In this document: positions 9,147-16,338 of the stretch, piece after piece | Layout: every line of letters starts with the position of its first letter | Numbering within the stretch: the stretch's first letter is position 1 | NCBI RefSeq assembly: GCF_000019785.1 | Contig: NC_010524.1 | Location: 3,336,001 to 3,400,000, forward strand | Source: Leptothrix cholodnii SP-6 | Lineage (GTDB): Bacteria > Pseudomonadota > Gammaproteobacteria > Burkholderiales > Burkholderiaceae_C | Direction of reading: 5' to 3' | DNA length: 64,000 nt | Program-made: the position numbers and the translations under genes | Notes under the pieces: generated by a model | Told to the model about the DNA's origin: nothing | The model's database searches: none | What the model saw: the letters and a program-made list of their open reading frames with translations, nothing else

Positions 9147-10292
9147 TCAGCCTGGGATCGAACCGAGCACGCCCTCGACCAGGTAGTTCATCTTCTCCAG
9201 CTCGGGGTTGAACTGTTCGAGGTTGCTACCCGCCGGGATCACGACCGCGCCCTTGTTGTCCTTCAGGCCGCCCTTGAAGATGACGTACTTGCCCGCCACC
9301 ATCGCGGCCTTGATCTCGTCGGCCTTCTTCTTGGCCGCGGCCGAGACGGCGGCGCCGTAGGGCGACAGCTTCACGTAGCCGTCCTTCAAGCCGCCGCGCA
9401 GGAAGTTGGGCATCGCCGCACCGCTTTGCGCCGCCTTGATCTGCGCGGCATAGGGCGTGGCCCAGTCCCACTCGGCGCCGGTGAGATAGCCCTTGGGCGC
9501 GAGCGCGGCCTGGCTGGCGTGGTAGCCGCAGCTGAAGACGCCACGCTTCTCGGCGGTCTCGACGATCACCTTCGGGCTGTCGACGTGGCAGGTCAACACG
9601 TCCACGCCCTGGTCGATCAGGCTGGTGGCGGCTTCGGCTTCTTTCACCGGCATCGACCACTCGCCGGTGAAAATCACGCGGGTGGTGAAGGCCGGGTCGA
9701 CCGAGCGTGCGCCCATCGTGAAGGCGTTGATGTTGCGCAGCACCTGCGGGATCGGCTTGGCGGCGATGAAACCGAGTTTCTTGGTCTTGCTGGCGTGGGC
9801 AGCGACCACGCCGGCCAGGAACTGGCATTCGTCGATGTAGCCGAAGTAGCTGCCGGTGTTGGTCGGATGTTTGCCGGCGGTCCACATGCCGCCGCAGTGG
9901 GCGAAGCGCACCTTGGGGTACTTCTCGGCCATCTTCAGCATGTGCGGGTCGAAGTAGCCGAACGAGGTCGGGAAGATCAGCGTGGCCTTGTCCTGGTTGA
10001 TCATGGCCTCCATGGTCTTCTGCACCGCGGCGGTTTCGGGCACGTTTTCTTCCTCGACCACCTTGACGCCCGGCAGCTTCTTGATCGCCGCGGCAGCCGC
10101 GGCCTGCGCCTGGTTGTAGCCGAAGTCGCCGCGCGGGCCGACGTAGATCACGCCGACCACGACCGGCGTCTGCGCCAGTGCGGCGCGCAGTGCGCCGGGC
10201 AGCGCAAGCGAGGCACCCGCCAGGGCGCCGCCGGCCAGCAGCTGGCGGCGCAGCGGGGAGGTGGTTTCGGGCTTGTCGGCGTCGTGTTTCAT
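9147..10292 (-). CDS. BMP-family (PnrA-like) periplasmic substrate-binding protein
   Basis: 381 residues. The N-terminal PLRRQLLAGGALAG resembles a twin-arginine export signal, ending near ALAQTP. The mature part is a BMP-type two-lobe binding protein: VVGVIYVGPRGDFGYNQAQ, then IFPTSFGYFDPHMLKMAEKYPKVRFAHCGG, then YFGYIDECQFLAGVVAAHASKTKKLGFIAAKPI. Relatives bind nucleosides, but several with this FGYFDP/CGGMW region occur beside amidohydrolase genes, where a ureide or biuret-like ligand is more likely. It is the first transport gene of the operon, 50 bp after atzH. The export route is inferred from the signal only. Confidence 0.88.
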   Translation of the reverse strand: MKHDADKPETTSPLRRQLLAGGALAGASLALPGALRAALAQTPVVVGVIYVGPRGDFGYNQAQAAAAAAIKKLPGVKVVEEENVPETAAVQKTMEAMINQDKATLIFPTSFGYFDPHMLKMAEKYPKVRFAHCGGMWTAGKHPTNTGSYFGYIDECQFLAGVVAAHASKTKKLGFIAAKPIPQVLRNINAFTMGARSVDPAFTTRVIFTGEWSMPVKEAEAATSLIDQGVDVLTCHVDSPKVIVETAEKRGVFSCGYHASQAALAPKGYLTGAEWDWATPYAAQIKAAQSGAAMPNFLRGGLKDGYVKLSPYGAAVSAAAKKKADEIKAAMVAGKYVIFKGGLKDNKGAVVIPAGSNLEQFNPELEKMNYLVEGVLGSIPG

Positions 10293-10342
10293 GGGGGCTA
10301 CCTTTCAGGGTTCGGGTCGGAAGGACAGGGACAGGAAGGAAA

Positions 10343-10759
10343 TCAGTCGGCAGGCAGGTCGAGCAGGCTGACGTGCGCGGCCACCACGCGCCAGCCGCCG
10401 TGGCCGGGCTCTGCCGTGCGCACCCACGTCTGGCTCTGCCGGCCCACGCGCAGCAGCCGGCCGTCCTGGCGGTAGGAGGGGCGCACGAACTCGGTCATGG
10501 CGGTGCCGAAGTCGCGGCCGAAGGTGGTGATGACGGTGTGGCTCAGCACGCGAGCCAGGCCTTGCGACGAGCGCGCGTTGCGGAAGGCGCGGATCGCCTC
10601 GATGCCGATCAGGTTCTCGCCGGTGCCGTAGCGCACGGTGTGTTCGCTGGCCCAGAACAGGGCGTCGAGGGTGGCGACGTCGTTGCTGACGAGGGCGGCC
10701 TCGTAGGCGTCGAACACGCCGCAGAGTTCGGCCTGCACGTCGCTCAGGTTGATGTCCAT
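10343..10759 (-). CDS. atzH: AtzH-like protein (DUF3225, SnoaL/NTF2 fold)
   Basis: 138 residues with the features of the AtzH/DUF3225 group: ELCGVFDAYEAALVSNDV, LDALFWASEHTVRYGTGENL, ARSSQGLARVL and a C-terminal WRVVAAHVSLL. In cyanuric acid catabolism AtzH converts 1,3-dicarboxyurea to allophanate, linking AtzEG to AtzF. It lies directly downstream of atzE (20-bp gap), the usual arrangement. Start ATG at 10759 is preferred because in-frame codons further upstream fall inside the atzE sequence in a different frame. Regulation is with the operon. Confidence 0.87.
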   Translation of the reverse strand: MDINLSDVQAELCGVFDAYEAALVSNDVATLDALFWASEHTVRYGTGENLIGIEAIRAFRNARSSQGLARVLSHTVITTFGRDFGTAMTEFVRPSYRQDGRLLRVGRQSQTWVRTAEPGHGGWRVVAAHVSLLDLPAD

Positions 10760-10779
10760 GCGGTGTCTCGCTGCGTCGA

Positions 10780-12183
10780 TCAGTTCAGCTTGGCGATCGG
10801 TGCGCTGCACAGGCCGCGCGCCTCGAGGTGGGCGGCCACCCGCAGCGCCAGGTCTTCGCGCCAGGGCGCGGCGATCACCTGCACGCCGATCGGCAGGTGC
10901 GGCAACGTCGGGTTCATGCCCCACACCGGCACCGTCACCACCGGCAGGCCGATGCACGACACCGGCTGCGTCAGCAGGCCCAGGCTGGGGCGCGCGGGCA
11001 GGCGCTTGCCGTCGATCTCGAGCCATTCGGTGCCGATCACCGGCGCGACGCAAGGCGTGGCCGGCGCGAGCACGACGTCGACAGTCTCGAACGAACGCGC
11101 CACCCGGCGGGCAAACCAGTGCCGCACACGCTGCGCCTGCTGCACCCAGGCGGCGGGCAACAAGGCGCCGGCCAGGAAACGATCGCGTGACAACGGCTCG
11201 AAATCCTGCGCGCGCCGGCGCAGGTCGTTGAGGTGCAGCGTCGCGCCTTCGGAGTTGCTGATCAGGAAGGCCGCCGCGCGGGCCCGCTCGACCTCGGGCC
11301 ATTCGATCAGCCGCGTCGTGCCGAGCGCCTGCGCCAGCGCGTCGACGGCAGCCAGCGCCTCGGGCATCGCCATGTTGCGGAACCAGCCGCCCAGCACGCC
11401 GATGCGCAGACCTTCGGCGCCGAGCCCGAGCTCGCCGGTCACACGTTCGGGGGCCCGCCGGGCGCAACCGGGATCGTCGTGCGACGGGCCTTGCATCGCG
11501 TCATACGTCAGCGCCAGATCGGCCACCGTGCGGGCAAACGGCCCGAGGTGATCGAGGCTGGCCACGAACGGGTAGCTGCCGGTGCGCGGCAGCCGGCCGA
11601 AGGTGGGTTTCAGGCCGAAGGTGCCGCACAGCGACGCGGGCACACGGATCGAGCCGTTGGTGTCCGAGCCGAGCGTGATCGGCACCTGGCCGGCCGCGAT
11701 CGCCGCGCCGCAGCCGCCCGACGAGCCGCCCGAGATGCGCGTCAGGTCATGCGGGTTGCGGGTGGTGCCGTAATGGGTGTTTTCAGTGGTGAAGCCGTAG
11801 GCGTACTCGTCCATGTTGAGCGCGCCGACCAGGATTGCGCCGGCCGCTTCGAGCCGGCGCACCAGCAGCGCGTCGCGGGCCGCCGGCAGCGTGTCGCGCT
11901 CGATCTTGGAGCCCGCCAGCGTCGGCAGGCCGGCAACGTCGAACAGGTTCTTGACCGCGAACGGCACGCCCGCCAGCGACAGCTCGCTGCGGCGCGTGTG
12001 CTTGTCGATCTGGCCGGCGCGGCGCAGCGCCCGATCCGCCAGCACCGAGGTGAAGGCGTTGACCTGCGGCTCGGTGGCTGCGATGCGCGCCAGGCATTGT
12101 TCGACGCCGGCTCGCGCCGAGGTCGAGCCATCGCGCACGCCGGCGGCGATGCCGGCCGCGTCCGATTGCCAGAGCGCCGTCAT
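10780..12183 (-). CDS. atzE: AtzE-like amidase, 1-carboxybiuret hydrolase catalytic subunit
   Basis: 467 residues of the amidase-signature family. The Ser-cisSer-Lys triad is visible: Lys78 in GVPFAVKNLFD, the SGGSSGG motif at 151-157 and the nucleophile Ser179 in SDTNGSIRVPASLCG. The NMDEYAYGFTTENTHYGTTRNP segment is characteristic of AtzE. The enzyme removes ammonia from 1-carboxybiuret to give 1,3-dicarboxyurea and works with the small AtzG subunit, encoded upstream in the same operon. It is unusual that atzG and atzE are separated by about 190 bp of repeat sequence instead of being adjacent. Relatives may act on other acyl ureas, so the exact substrate here is inferred. Confidence 0.88.
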   Translation of the reverse strand: MTALWQSDAAGIAAGVRDGSTSARAGVEQCLARIAATEPQVNAFTSVLADRALRRAGQIDKHTRRSELSLAGVPFAVKNLFDVAGLPTLAGSKIERDTLPAARDALLVRRLEAAGAILVGALNMDEYAYGFTTENTHYGTTRNPHDLTRISGGSSGGCGAAIAAGQVPITLGSDTNGSIRVPASLCGTFGLKPTFGRLPRTGSYPFVASLDHLGPFARTVADLALTYDAMQGPSHDDPGCARRAPERVTGELGLGAEGLRIGVLGGWFRNMAMPEALAAVDALAQALGTTRLIEWPEVERARAAAFLISNSEGATLHLNDLRRRAQDFEPLSRDRFLAGALLPAAWVQQAQRVRHWFARRVARSFETVDVVLAPATPCVAPVIGTEWLEIDGKRLPARPSLGLLTQPVSCIGLPVVTVPVWGMNPTLPHLPIGVQVIAAPWREDLALRVAAHLEARGLCSAPIAKLN

Positions 12184-12186
12184 GTT

Positions 12187-12342
12187 TGCCCCTCGTCAGA
12201 CGGGTACGTCAGCCGGCCTTGCAGGCCGCGCTGGGCCGCACGGCCCAGCCCTTCGCCAGGCACGACCAGTCCACCGGACTGATCGTGTCCGGGCTCAGCC
12301 CCCGAGGGGATCCGGGCCGGCTTGGGAGCGGCCCGGCGCTCG
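12187..12342. repeat. Intergenic palindromic repeat, copy 2, carrying a bridging reading frame
   Basis: This element separates atzG from atzE. It shares the blocks CCCCTCGTC-GACGGGTACGTC, CCCCGAGGGGAT and GGGCCGGCTTGGGAGCGGCC with copy 1 at 6271-6345, but has about 85 extra bases between the arms. On the minus strand the whole gap is open (12180-12377, 65 codons). Its ATG overlaps the atzG stop (ATGA) and its TGA overlaps the atzE ATG (ATGA), so ribosomes could pass from atzG to atzE through it. The encoded ERRAAPKPA, IPSG and TYPSDEGQ peptides match copy 1. I treat it as a dispersed repeat, not a true gene. Confidence 0.75.
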
Positions 12343-12373
12343 TCCCGCGAGAGCGCGTTCAACGCTGAGTTGT

Positions 12374-12583
12374 TCATGCTGCAGACCCAGGCGACACCGG
12401 CGTGAAGACGCTGCCCGATTCGTCGTCGCGGCCGAGCGGCAGGCCCTGCACCAGATCGGCCATCTCGGCGGCCAGCGCCAGGTAGGTGGCCACACCGCGC
12501 TTCTGCTCGAAGGTCAGCTTCAGGCCGACGGCCGGCGCGGCGCCGTTGATGAGGTGTTCGATTTCAGTGGGCGTCAGGGCCAT
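12374..12583 (-). CDS. atzG: AtzG-like small subunit (DUF4089)
   Basis: 69 residues: TPTEIEHLINGAAPAVGLKL then YLALAAEMADLVQGLPLGRDDE, the helical pattern of DUF4089/AtzG, ending in a short polar tail. In Pseudomonas ADP, AtzG binds AtzE and is required for stable 1-carboxybiuret hydrolase. The gene starts 3 bp after the atzF stop. Its stop overlaps the ATG of the repeat-borne frame leading to atzE. Its size and position support the call more than the short sequence alone. Confidence 0.85.
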   Translation of the reverse strand: MALTPTEIEHLINGAAPAVGLKLTFEQKRGVATYLALAAEMADLVQGLPLGRDDESGSVFTPVSPGSAA

Positions 12584-12586
12584 GGC

Positions 12587-14410
12587 TCAACTCCTCGGGG
12601 GGACAGGAAGGGCGGCGGCAACGGCTTGCAGGTAGGCCCGCCAGCCGCCCAGCTCGGTGATGTCGCTTGCCTGCGCGGTGGCTTCGGCCTCGCAGACGAA
12701 ACCGTGCACCCAGCGGCCGTCGGCCAGCTCGATCGAGCCCAGGCCGAGCGGCTGCGGGATCAGCGCCAGGAAGCTGCCGACCGCGCGCTGCGGCATGCGC
12801 CAGACCTCGAGCGCGATCGAGCCGCCGCGCAGGCTGTCGCGCACCATGCCGGGCTTGGGCGGCACGGTGCCGGGCAGCGCGTGCAGGCGGTAGCGCGGCG
12901 CGGTGCGGGTGGCTTCGATCAGCGTGGCGCCGCGTTCGGTCAGCTGCCAGTTCAGCGGCAGGCCGGACAGATGCGCGCCGACCACCGCGATCGCCATCTC
13001 GGGCTCGGACTGGGGCCAGAGAGCGGGCGTCGCCGCCGGTGAGGCAACGCCCTGCGCCGCCTGCCAGCCCAGGCCGAAACGCGCCAGTGCGGCGTCGTGA
13101 TTGCCCGGCGCGATGAAGGTCACGCCGAACGGCAGGCCAACCGCGGTGCGCCCGGCCGGCAGCGCCAGCGCGCACCAGCCCAGCAGGTTGACGAAGTTGG
13201 TGTAGCGGCCGAGCAGCGAGTTGACGCCCACCGGGTCGGCATCGAGTTCGCTGAAACGCGGATGGCCGGGCGCGGTCGGCACCATCAGCAGGTCGCAGCG
13301 CGACCAGGTGGCCTCCCCCGCCGCCTTCAGGTCCTGCAGGCGATAGAGGCCGCGGAAGGCGTCGGTGGCGCTCATGCCGACGGCGCGCGTGATGACGCGG
13401 CGCACGGTGGCGTCGAGCGCATCGGGTTGCGCGCTCAGCAGCGCCGCGACGACCGCATGGCGCTCGGCCACCCACGGGCCGTCGTAGAGCAGAGCCGCCA
13501 CTTCGTCGAGCGGCGCGAAGTCGAGCGCGACGATCTCGTGGCCGAGCGCGGCCATCTGCGCCACGGCCCAGGACCACGCGGCCTCGTAACCCGCGTCGCC
13601 GAAGAAGAACGGCACGCGCGGCACGCCCACCTTCAGGCGCGGCGCCCAGGTCGACGGGCCGGGCGCGAAGTGGCTGTAGGCATCGGCCGCATCGGCGCCT
13701 TCGATCACCGACAGCACCACGGCGGCGTCCTCGACCGAGTGGGCGAACACCGACACGCAATCGAGGCTGCGGCAGGCCGGCAGCACGCCGGCGGTGCTGA
13801 CCCGCCCGGGCGTCGGCTTGAGGCCCACCAGTTCGTTGAAACCCGCCGGCACGCGACCCGAGCCGGCGGTGTCGGTGCCGAGCGCAAAAGCCACGTCGCC
13901 ACGCGCGGTCAGCACCGCCGAGCCCGAACTGGATCCGCCGCTGATGCGCGCGGCGTCGAACACGCTGGCTGGCCGGCCGTAGGGGCTGCGAGCGCCGACC
14001 AGGCCGGTGGCGAACTGGTCGAGGTTGGTCTTGGCGATCCACACCGCACCGGCTGCTTCGAGCCGGCGCACGGCCTCGGCCGACTGGCCGGCCACGTGCG
14101 CAAAGGCCGGGCAGGCGGCGGTGGTCTCGATGCCGGCGATGTCGATGTTGTCCTTGACCGCGAACGGCACGCCGAACAGCGGCAGCACCTTGAGCAGCGC
14201 GGCGCGGTCGGCATGGGCCGCGGCCACCTCGGCCAGCTGGCCGAGGCGGCGTGCCAACTCGTCGCCCGTCACCCAGCGGATCACCGCCGGATCGTCACCA
14301 CGGATCAACCGATGTCGCAGCGCCGGCAGCAGGTCCGCCGGCTCGGCTCCGGCCCGGTAGGCCTCTTGCCATTGCGTCAGGGTACGGGGGGCTTGTGTGG
14401 TGGATGTCAC
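12587..14410 (-). CDS. atzF: Allophanate hydrolase
   Basis: 607 residues from GTG at 14410. The amidase-signature domain (1 to about 440) has Lys86 in GVPFAVKDNID, SGGSSSGSA at 158-165 and the nucleophile Ser184 in GTDTAGSGRVPAG. The C-terminal domain (about 470-605) has the RYRLHALPGTVPPKPGM and RAVGSFLALIPQPLGLGSIEL segments of AtzF. It hydrolyses allophanate, finally releasing two ammonia and two CO2. An open frame extends upstream to 14566, but the ATG at 14452 overlaps the sigma-54 -12 element, so the transcript should begin after it; the GTG also gives a length close to AtzF of Pseudomonas ADP (about 605). It is the first gene of the operon. Confidence 0.9.
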   Translation of the reverse strand: MTSTTQAPRTLTQWQEAYRAGAEPADLLPALRHRLIRGDDPAVIRWVTGDELARRLGQLAEVAAAHADRAALLKVLPLFGVPFAVKDNIDIAGIETTAACPAFAHVAGQSAEAVRRLEAAGAVWIAKTNLDQFATGLVGARSPYGRPASVFDAARISGGSSSGSAVLTARGDVAFALGTDTAGSGRVPAGFNELVGLKPTPGRVSTAGVLPACRSLDCVSVFAHSVEDAAVVLSVIEGADAADAYSHFAPGPSTWAPRLKVGVPRVPFFFGDAGYEAAWSWAVAQMAALGHEIVALDFAPLDEVAALLYDGPWVAERHAVVAALLSAQPDALDATVRRVITRAVGMSATDAFRGLYRLQDLKAAGEATWSRCDLLMVPTAPGHPRFSELDADPVGVNSLLGRYTNFVNLLGWCALALPAGRTAVGLPFGVTFIAPGNHDAALARFGLGWQAAQGVASPAATPALWPQSEPEMAIAVVGAHLSGLPLNWQLTERGATLIEATRTAPRYRLHALPGTVPPKPGMVRDSLRGGSIALEVWRMPQRAVGSFLALIPQPLGLGSIELADGRWVHGFVCEAEATAQASDITELGGWRAYLQAVAAALPVPPRS

Positions 14411-14427
14411 GGTTTTGGTGCACTCAC

Positions 14428-14437
14428 TGGTATACAA
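14428..14437. promoter_or_regulatory. Candidate GntR operator over the atzF start site
   Basis: TGGTATACAA, a near-palindrome centred on GTATAC, matches the general GT-(N)-AC operator pattern of FCD-type GntR proteins. It lies over the start site predicted from the sigma-54 promoter and 18 bp upstream of the atzF GTG, where bound repressor would block initiation. Assigning it to the GntR protein encoded at 3160-3879 is inference from operon membership. Confidence 0.5.
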
Positions 14438-14445
14438 CAAGGGAT

Positions 14446-14463
14446 ATTGCATGGAGCGTGCCA
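14446..14463 (-). promoter_or_regulatory. Sigma-54 promoter of the atzF operon
   Basis: The minus strand reads TGGCACG-CTCC-ATGCA, with GG at 14462-14461 and GC at 14450-14449 separated by exactly 10 bp. The -24 block is perfect and the -12 block differs from TTGCA at one base. The predicted start is near 14437, about 27 nt before the atzF GTG. Sigma-54 control fits nitrogen-scavenging genes, and a sigma-54 activator gene is encoded divergently next door. Confidence 0.7.
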
Positions 14464-14625
14464 TCCGACCGCAGGCCTTCGAGCCCGAGGCAAAGTGGTC
14501 CTGGGCGGCACAAACAGCCCCCCAGGTCGGTGCATTCACGGCAGATCGAACCCTGATCTGCGCCAATTCGGGGCTCGGGAAAGGGTGTGAGGCAACCCGT
14601 GGTTACATAAATCGGGGCACCCCGC

Positions 14626-14654
14626 TTGTCCGGTTTTTCGCGCTCTACTAGATT
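14626..14654 (+). promoter_or_regulatory. Candidate sigma-70 promoter for the activator gene
   Basis: TTGTCC and TAGATT are separated by 17 bp, each matching four of six consensus bases, about 120 bp before the ATG at 14774. The 14411-14773 interval otherwise holds the divergent atzF control region; I see no gene in it. Coordinates may be off by one base. Confidence 0.4.
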
Positions 14655-14773
14655 CAGAGCAGGCGCCAGTGGTCCGGCGTCCGCAGCGGGGGAGTCGACA
14701 TGTCAGAACAATCACCTTCGTCCCGACAGACACGAGGCCGAGCGCGGGCCTGGTGCCCTGCGAGGGTTCGCGG

Positions 14774-15856
14774 ATGAGCGCGGCCGCACCGCGGCTGATC
14801 GGCCGCTCGCCGGTGTTCCTGCAGGTGGTGGCGCTGATCGAGCGCATGGCGCGCAACGACGCGCCGGTGCTGATCGAAGGCGAGACCGGCACCGGCAAGG
14901 AACTCGCCGCCCGCGCCATCCACTACCAGTCGGCGCGCTGCGATGCGCCGTTCGTGCCGCTGAACTGCGGCGCCATCCCCGAGGCGCTGATCGAGAGCGA
15001 GCTGTTCGGCTGCGAACGCGGCGCCTACACCGACGCTCGCCAGGCGCGCGCCGGGCTGGTCCACGCGGCCGACGGCGGCACGCTGTTCCTCGATGAGCTC
15101 GACTCGCTGCCGCAACGCGCCCAGGTGGCGCTGCTGCGTTTCCTGCAGGACTACACCTACCGGCCGGTGGGCGGCTCGCGCGAATGCCTGGGCAACGTGC
15201 GCATCATCGCGGCGGCCAGCCCGCGGCTGCGCGAGCTGCTGCAGTCGGGCGCCTTCCGCGACGATCTGGCGTTCCGCCTCAACGTGCTGCCGCTGGAGAT
15301 GCCGCCGCTGCGCCAGCGCCCGGGCGACGCCCGCATCCTGGCCGAACATTTCATCGCCCGCCATGCGCGCCAGTACGGCGTGGCCGCGCGGCAACTGCAT
15401 GCCTCCAGCCTCGATTGGCTCGACAGCCACAGCTGGCCCGGCAACGTGCGCGAACTCGACAACTGCGTGCAGCGCGCCCTGCTGCTGTCCGACAGCCACG
15501 GCGCGGTGCTGCTCGAACCGCCGCGGCCGGCCGCGCCGCCGGCCATCGCGCTGCGCCGGCGGGCCACGGATCGCCTGCCGCTGCGTCTGGTCAGCGATTT
15601 CGCAGCCCTCACCGGTCTGACAACGCCAGCCCGCCCGAGCGACGAGCGCCGCCAGCCGCTGTGCGCCTACAACGAGGCGCGTGAGCAGGTCATGCAGCGC
15701 TTCGAGCGCGAATACCTCGAACAGCTGATGCTGGCCACGTCCGGCAACGTGACCCACGCCGCGCGGCTGGCCGGCAAGGAGCGCCGCGCGCTCGGCAAGC
15801 TGCTCAAGAAACACGGCCTGGGCCACACCCCAGAACCGCTCGACAGCCGCTTCTGA
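14774..15856 (+). CDS. Sigma-54-dependent transcriptional activator without a sensor domain
   Basis: 360 residues. The AAA+ domain fills the N-terminal two thirds: Walker A GETGTGKE at about 37-44, sigma-54 contact loop GAYTDA (a variant of GAFTGA), Walker B GGTLFLDELD, and the arginine-finger region FRDDLAFRLNVLPLEMPPLRQR. The C-terminus has a Fis-like helix (ATSGNVTHAARLAGKERRALGKLLKK). There is no receiver, GAF or PAS domain, so activity is probably set by level or a partner protein, as with PspF. It is flanked by two sigma-54-type promoters, one for the divergent nitrogen operon and one for the downstream CIS locus. ATG 14774 is chosen because the AAA+ homology begins at once and GAGGG lies 8-12 bases upstream. 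A GTG at 14669 is possible. Confidence 0.87.
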   Translation: MSAAAPRLIGRSPVFLQVVALIERMARNDAPVLIEGETGTGKELAARAIHYQSARCDAPFVPLNCGAIPEALIESELFGCERGAYTDARQARAGLVHAADGGTLFLDELDSLPQRAQVALLRFLQDYTYRPVGGSRECLGNVRIIAAASPRLRELLQSGAFRDDLAFRLNVLPLEMPPLRQRPGDARILAEHFIARHARQYGVAARQLHASSLDWLDSHSWPGNVRELDNCVQRALLLSDSHGAVLLEPPRPAAPPAIALRRRATDRLPLRLVSDFAALTGLTTPARPSDERRQPLCAYNEAREQVMQRFEREYLEQLMLATSGNVTHAARLAGKERRALGKLLKKHGLGHTPEPLDSRF

Positions 15857-15866
15857 GCGCCCGCGG

Positions 15867-15934
15867 CCCACCCGCCAGGGGTGGGTCGAATCTGCCCCGG
15901 CGGGTCACGCCAGGCGGGTCGAAAACCACCCACC
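15867..15934. promoter_or_regulatory. Inverted-repeat cluster, possible activator binding sites
   Basis: CCCACCC (15867-15873) and GGGTGGG (15879-15885) form a perfect 7-bp inverted repeat. A further ACCCACC is at 15928-15934, and GCGGGTC is repeated in between. The cluster lies 60-130 bp upstream of the sigma-54 -24 element, the usual distance for enhancer sites. The first pair might instead serve as a weak terminator of the activator gene, but no T-run follows. Confidence 0.4.
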
Positions 15935-15994
15935 ACCGGGCCGAGATGAAGGCGATATTCAATCGAATCAATCACTTGCGATGACATCGCAGGC

Positions 15995-16010
15995 TGGCAC
16001 GCGCTTCGCG
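15995..16010 (+). promoter_or_regulatory. Sigma-54-type promoter of the CIS locus
   Basis: TGGCACG-CGCT-TCGCG has GG at 15996-15997 and GC at 16008-16009 with exactly 10 bp between. The -24 block is perfect; the -12 block is TCGC where TTGC is standard. The predicted start near 16021 leaves a leader of about 20 nt carrying GGGGAG before the first gene. No other convincing promoter is seen before 16.9 kb. Confidence 0.6.
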
Positions 16011-16027
16011 TCAGTTCTCCCAAGCTT

Positions 16028-16042
16028 GGGGAGACTTCCTTG
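16028..16042 (+). promoter_or_regulatory. Strong ribosome binding site with TTG start
   Basis: GGGGAG (16028-16033) is followed after 6 nt by TTG at 16040. This decides the start of the first small gene of the CIS locus, which has no ATG in frame nearby except codon 13. Confidence 0.6.
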
Positions 16043-16291
16043 CCCGATGACACAGGCGCCCGATCACAGCGTGCGATGCAGGCCATCCTGGCCTACCTGG
16101 CACGCCACCCAACGGCCGCTGACAGCGAGCAGGGCATCGCCCAGTGGTGGTTGCCTGAGATGAACGTGGAAGCGCCGCCGCCCGACGTGCGGCGGGCGCT
16201 CGATGAGCTGGTGCGGCAACAGGCCCTGGGCCGCACCACCCTGCCCGATGGCAGCGTGATCTATCGCGCTGTGCAGTCGGCCGTTCCCTGA
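16040..16291 (+). CDS. Small winged-helix-like protein at the head of the CIS locus
   Basis: 83 residues beginning at TTG. Predicted mostly helical: QRAMQAILAYLARHP, then a WWLPEMNVEAPPPDVRRALDELVRQQALG stretch and a short hairpin (RTTLPDGSVIYRA). The helix-turn-helix-then-wing order resembles small MarR/PaaX-like winged helices and similar small proteins in CIS loci, but I do not recognise a named family. It is the first gene after the sigma-54 promoter and is followed after 47 bp by the DUF4255 gene. A role as local regulator or assembly factor is a guess. Confidence 0.6.
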   Translation: MPDDTGARSQRAMQAILAYLARHPTAADSEQGIAQWWLPEMNVEAPPPDVRRALDELVRQQALGRTTLPDGSVIYRAVQSAVP

Positions 16292-16338
16292 GGCGGGCCC
16301 TTCGAACCCAATCAATCGGATCCCAACACGACGCATCC

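Noticed and set aside
7605..10475. A 956-residue plus-strand frame opposite the permease and binding-protein genes
   Set aside because: It is antisense to three well-conserved transport genes and its translation is low-complexity with repeated Arg/Gln/His, so it is a shadow.
12180..12377. A 65-residue gene between atzG and atzE
   Set aside because: The peptide is encoded by a repeat also present at 6271, with no family resemblance; treated as a bridging frame within a repeat.
14452..14566. Upstream ATG codons as the start of atzF
   Set aside because: They lie at or before the sigma-54 -12 element, so would not be in the transcript, and the added residues resemble nothing.
15020..15045. GAYTDA instead of GAFTGA in the activator as a sign of lost sigma-54 contact
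   Set aside because: Aromatic substitution is tolerated and GAFTDA-type loops occur in other functional-looking activators as I recall, so it is not evidence of inactivity.
15867..15885. Terminator after the sigma-54 activator
   Set aside because: The CCCACCC/GGGTGGG hairpin has no T-run, and related repeats downstream suggest protein binding sites instead.
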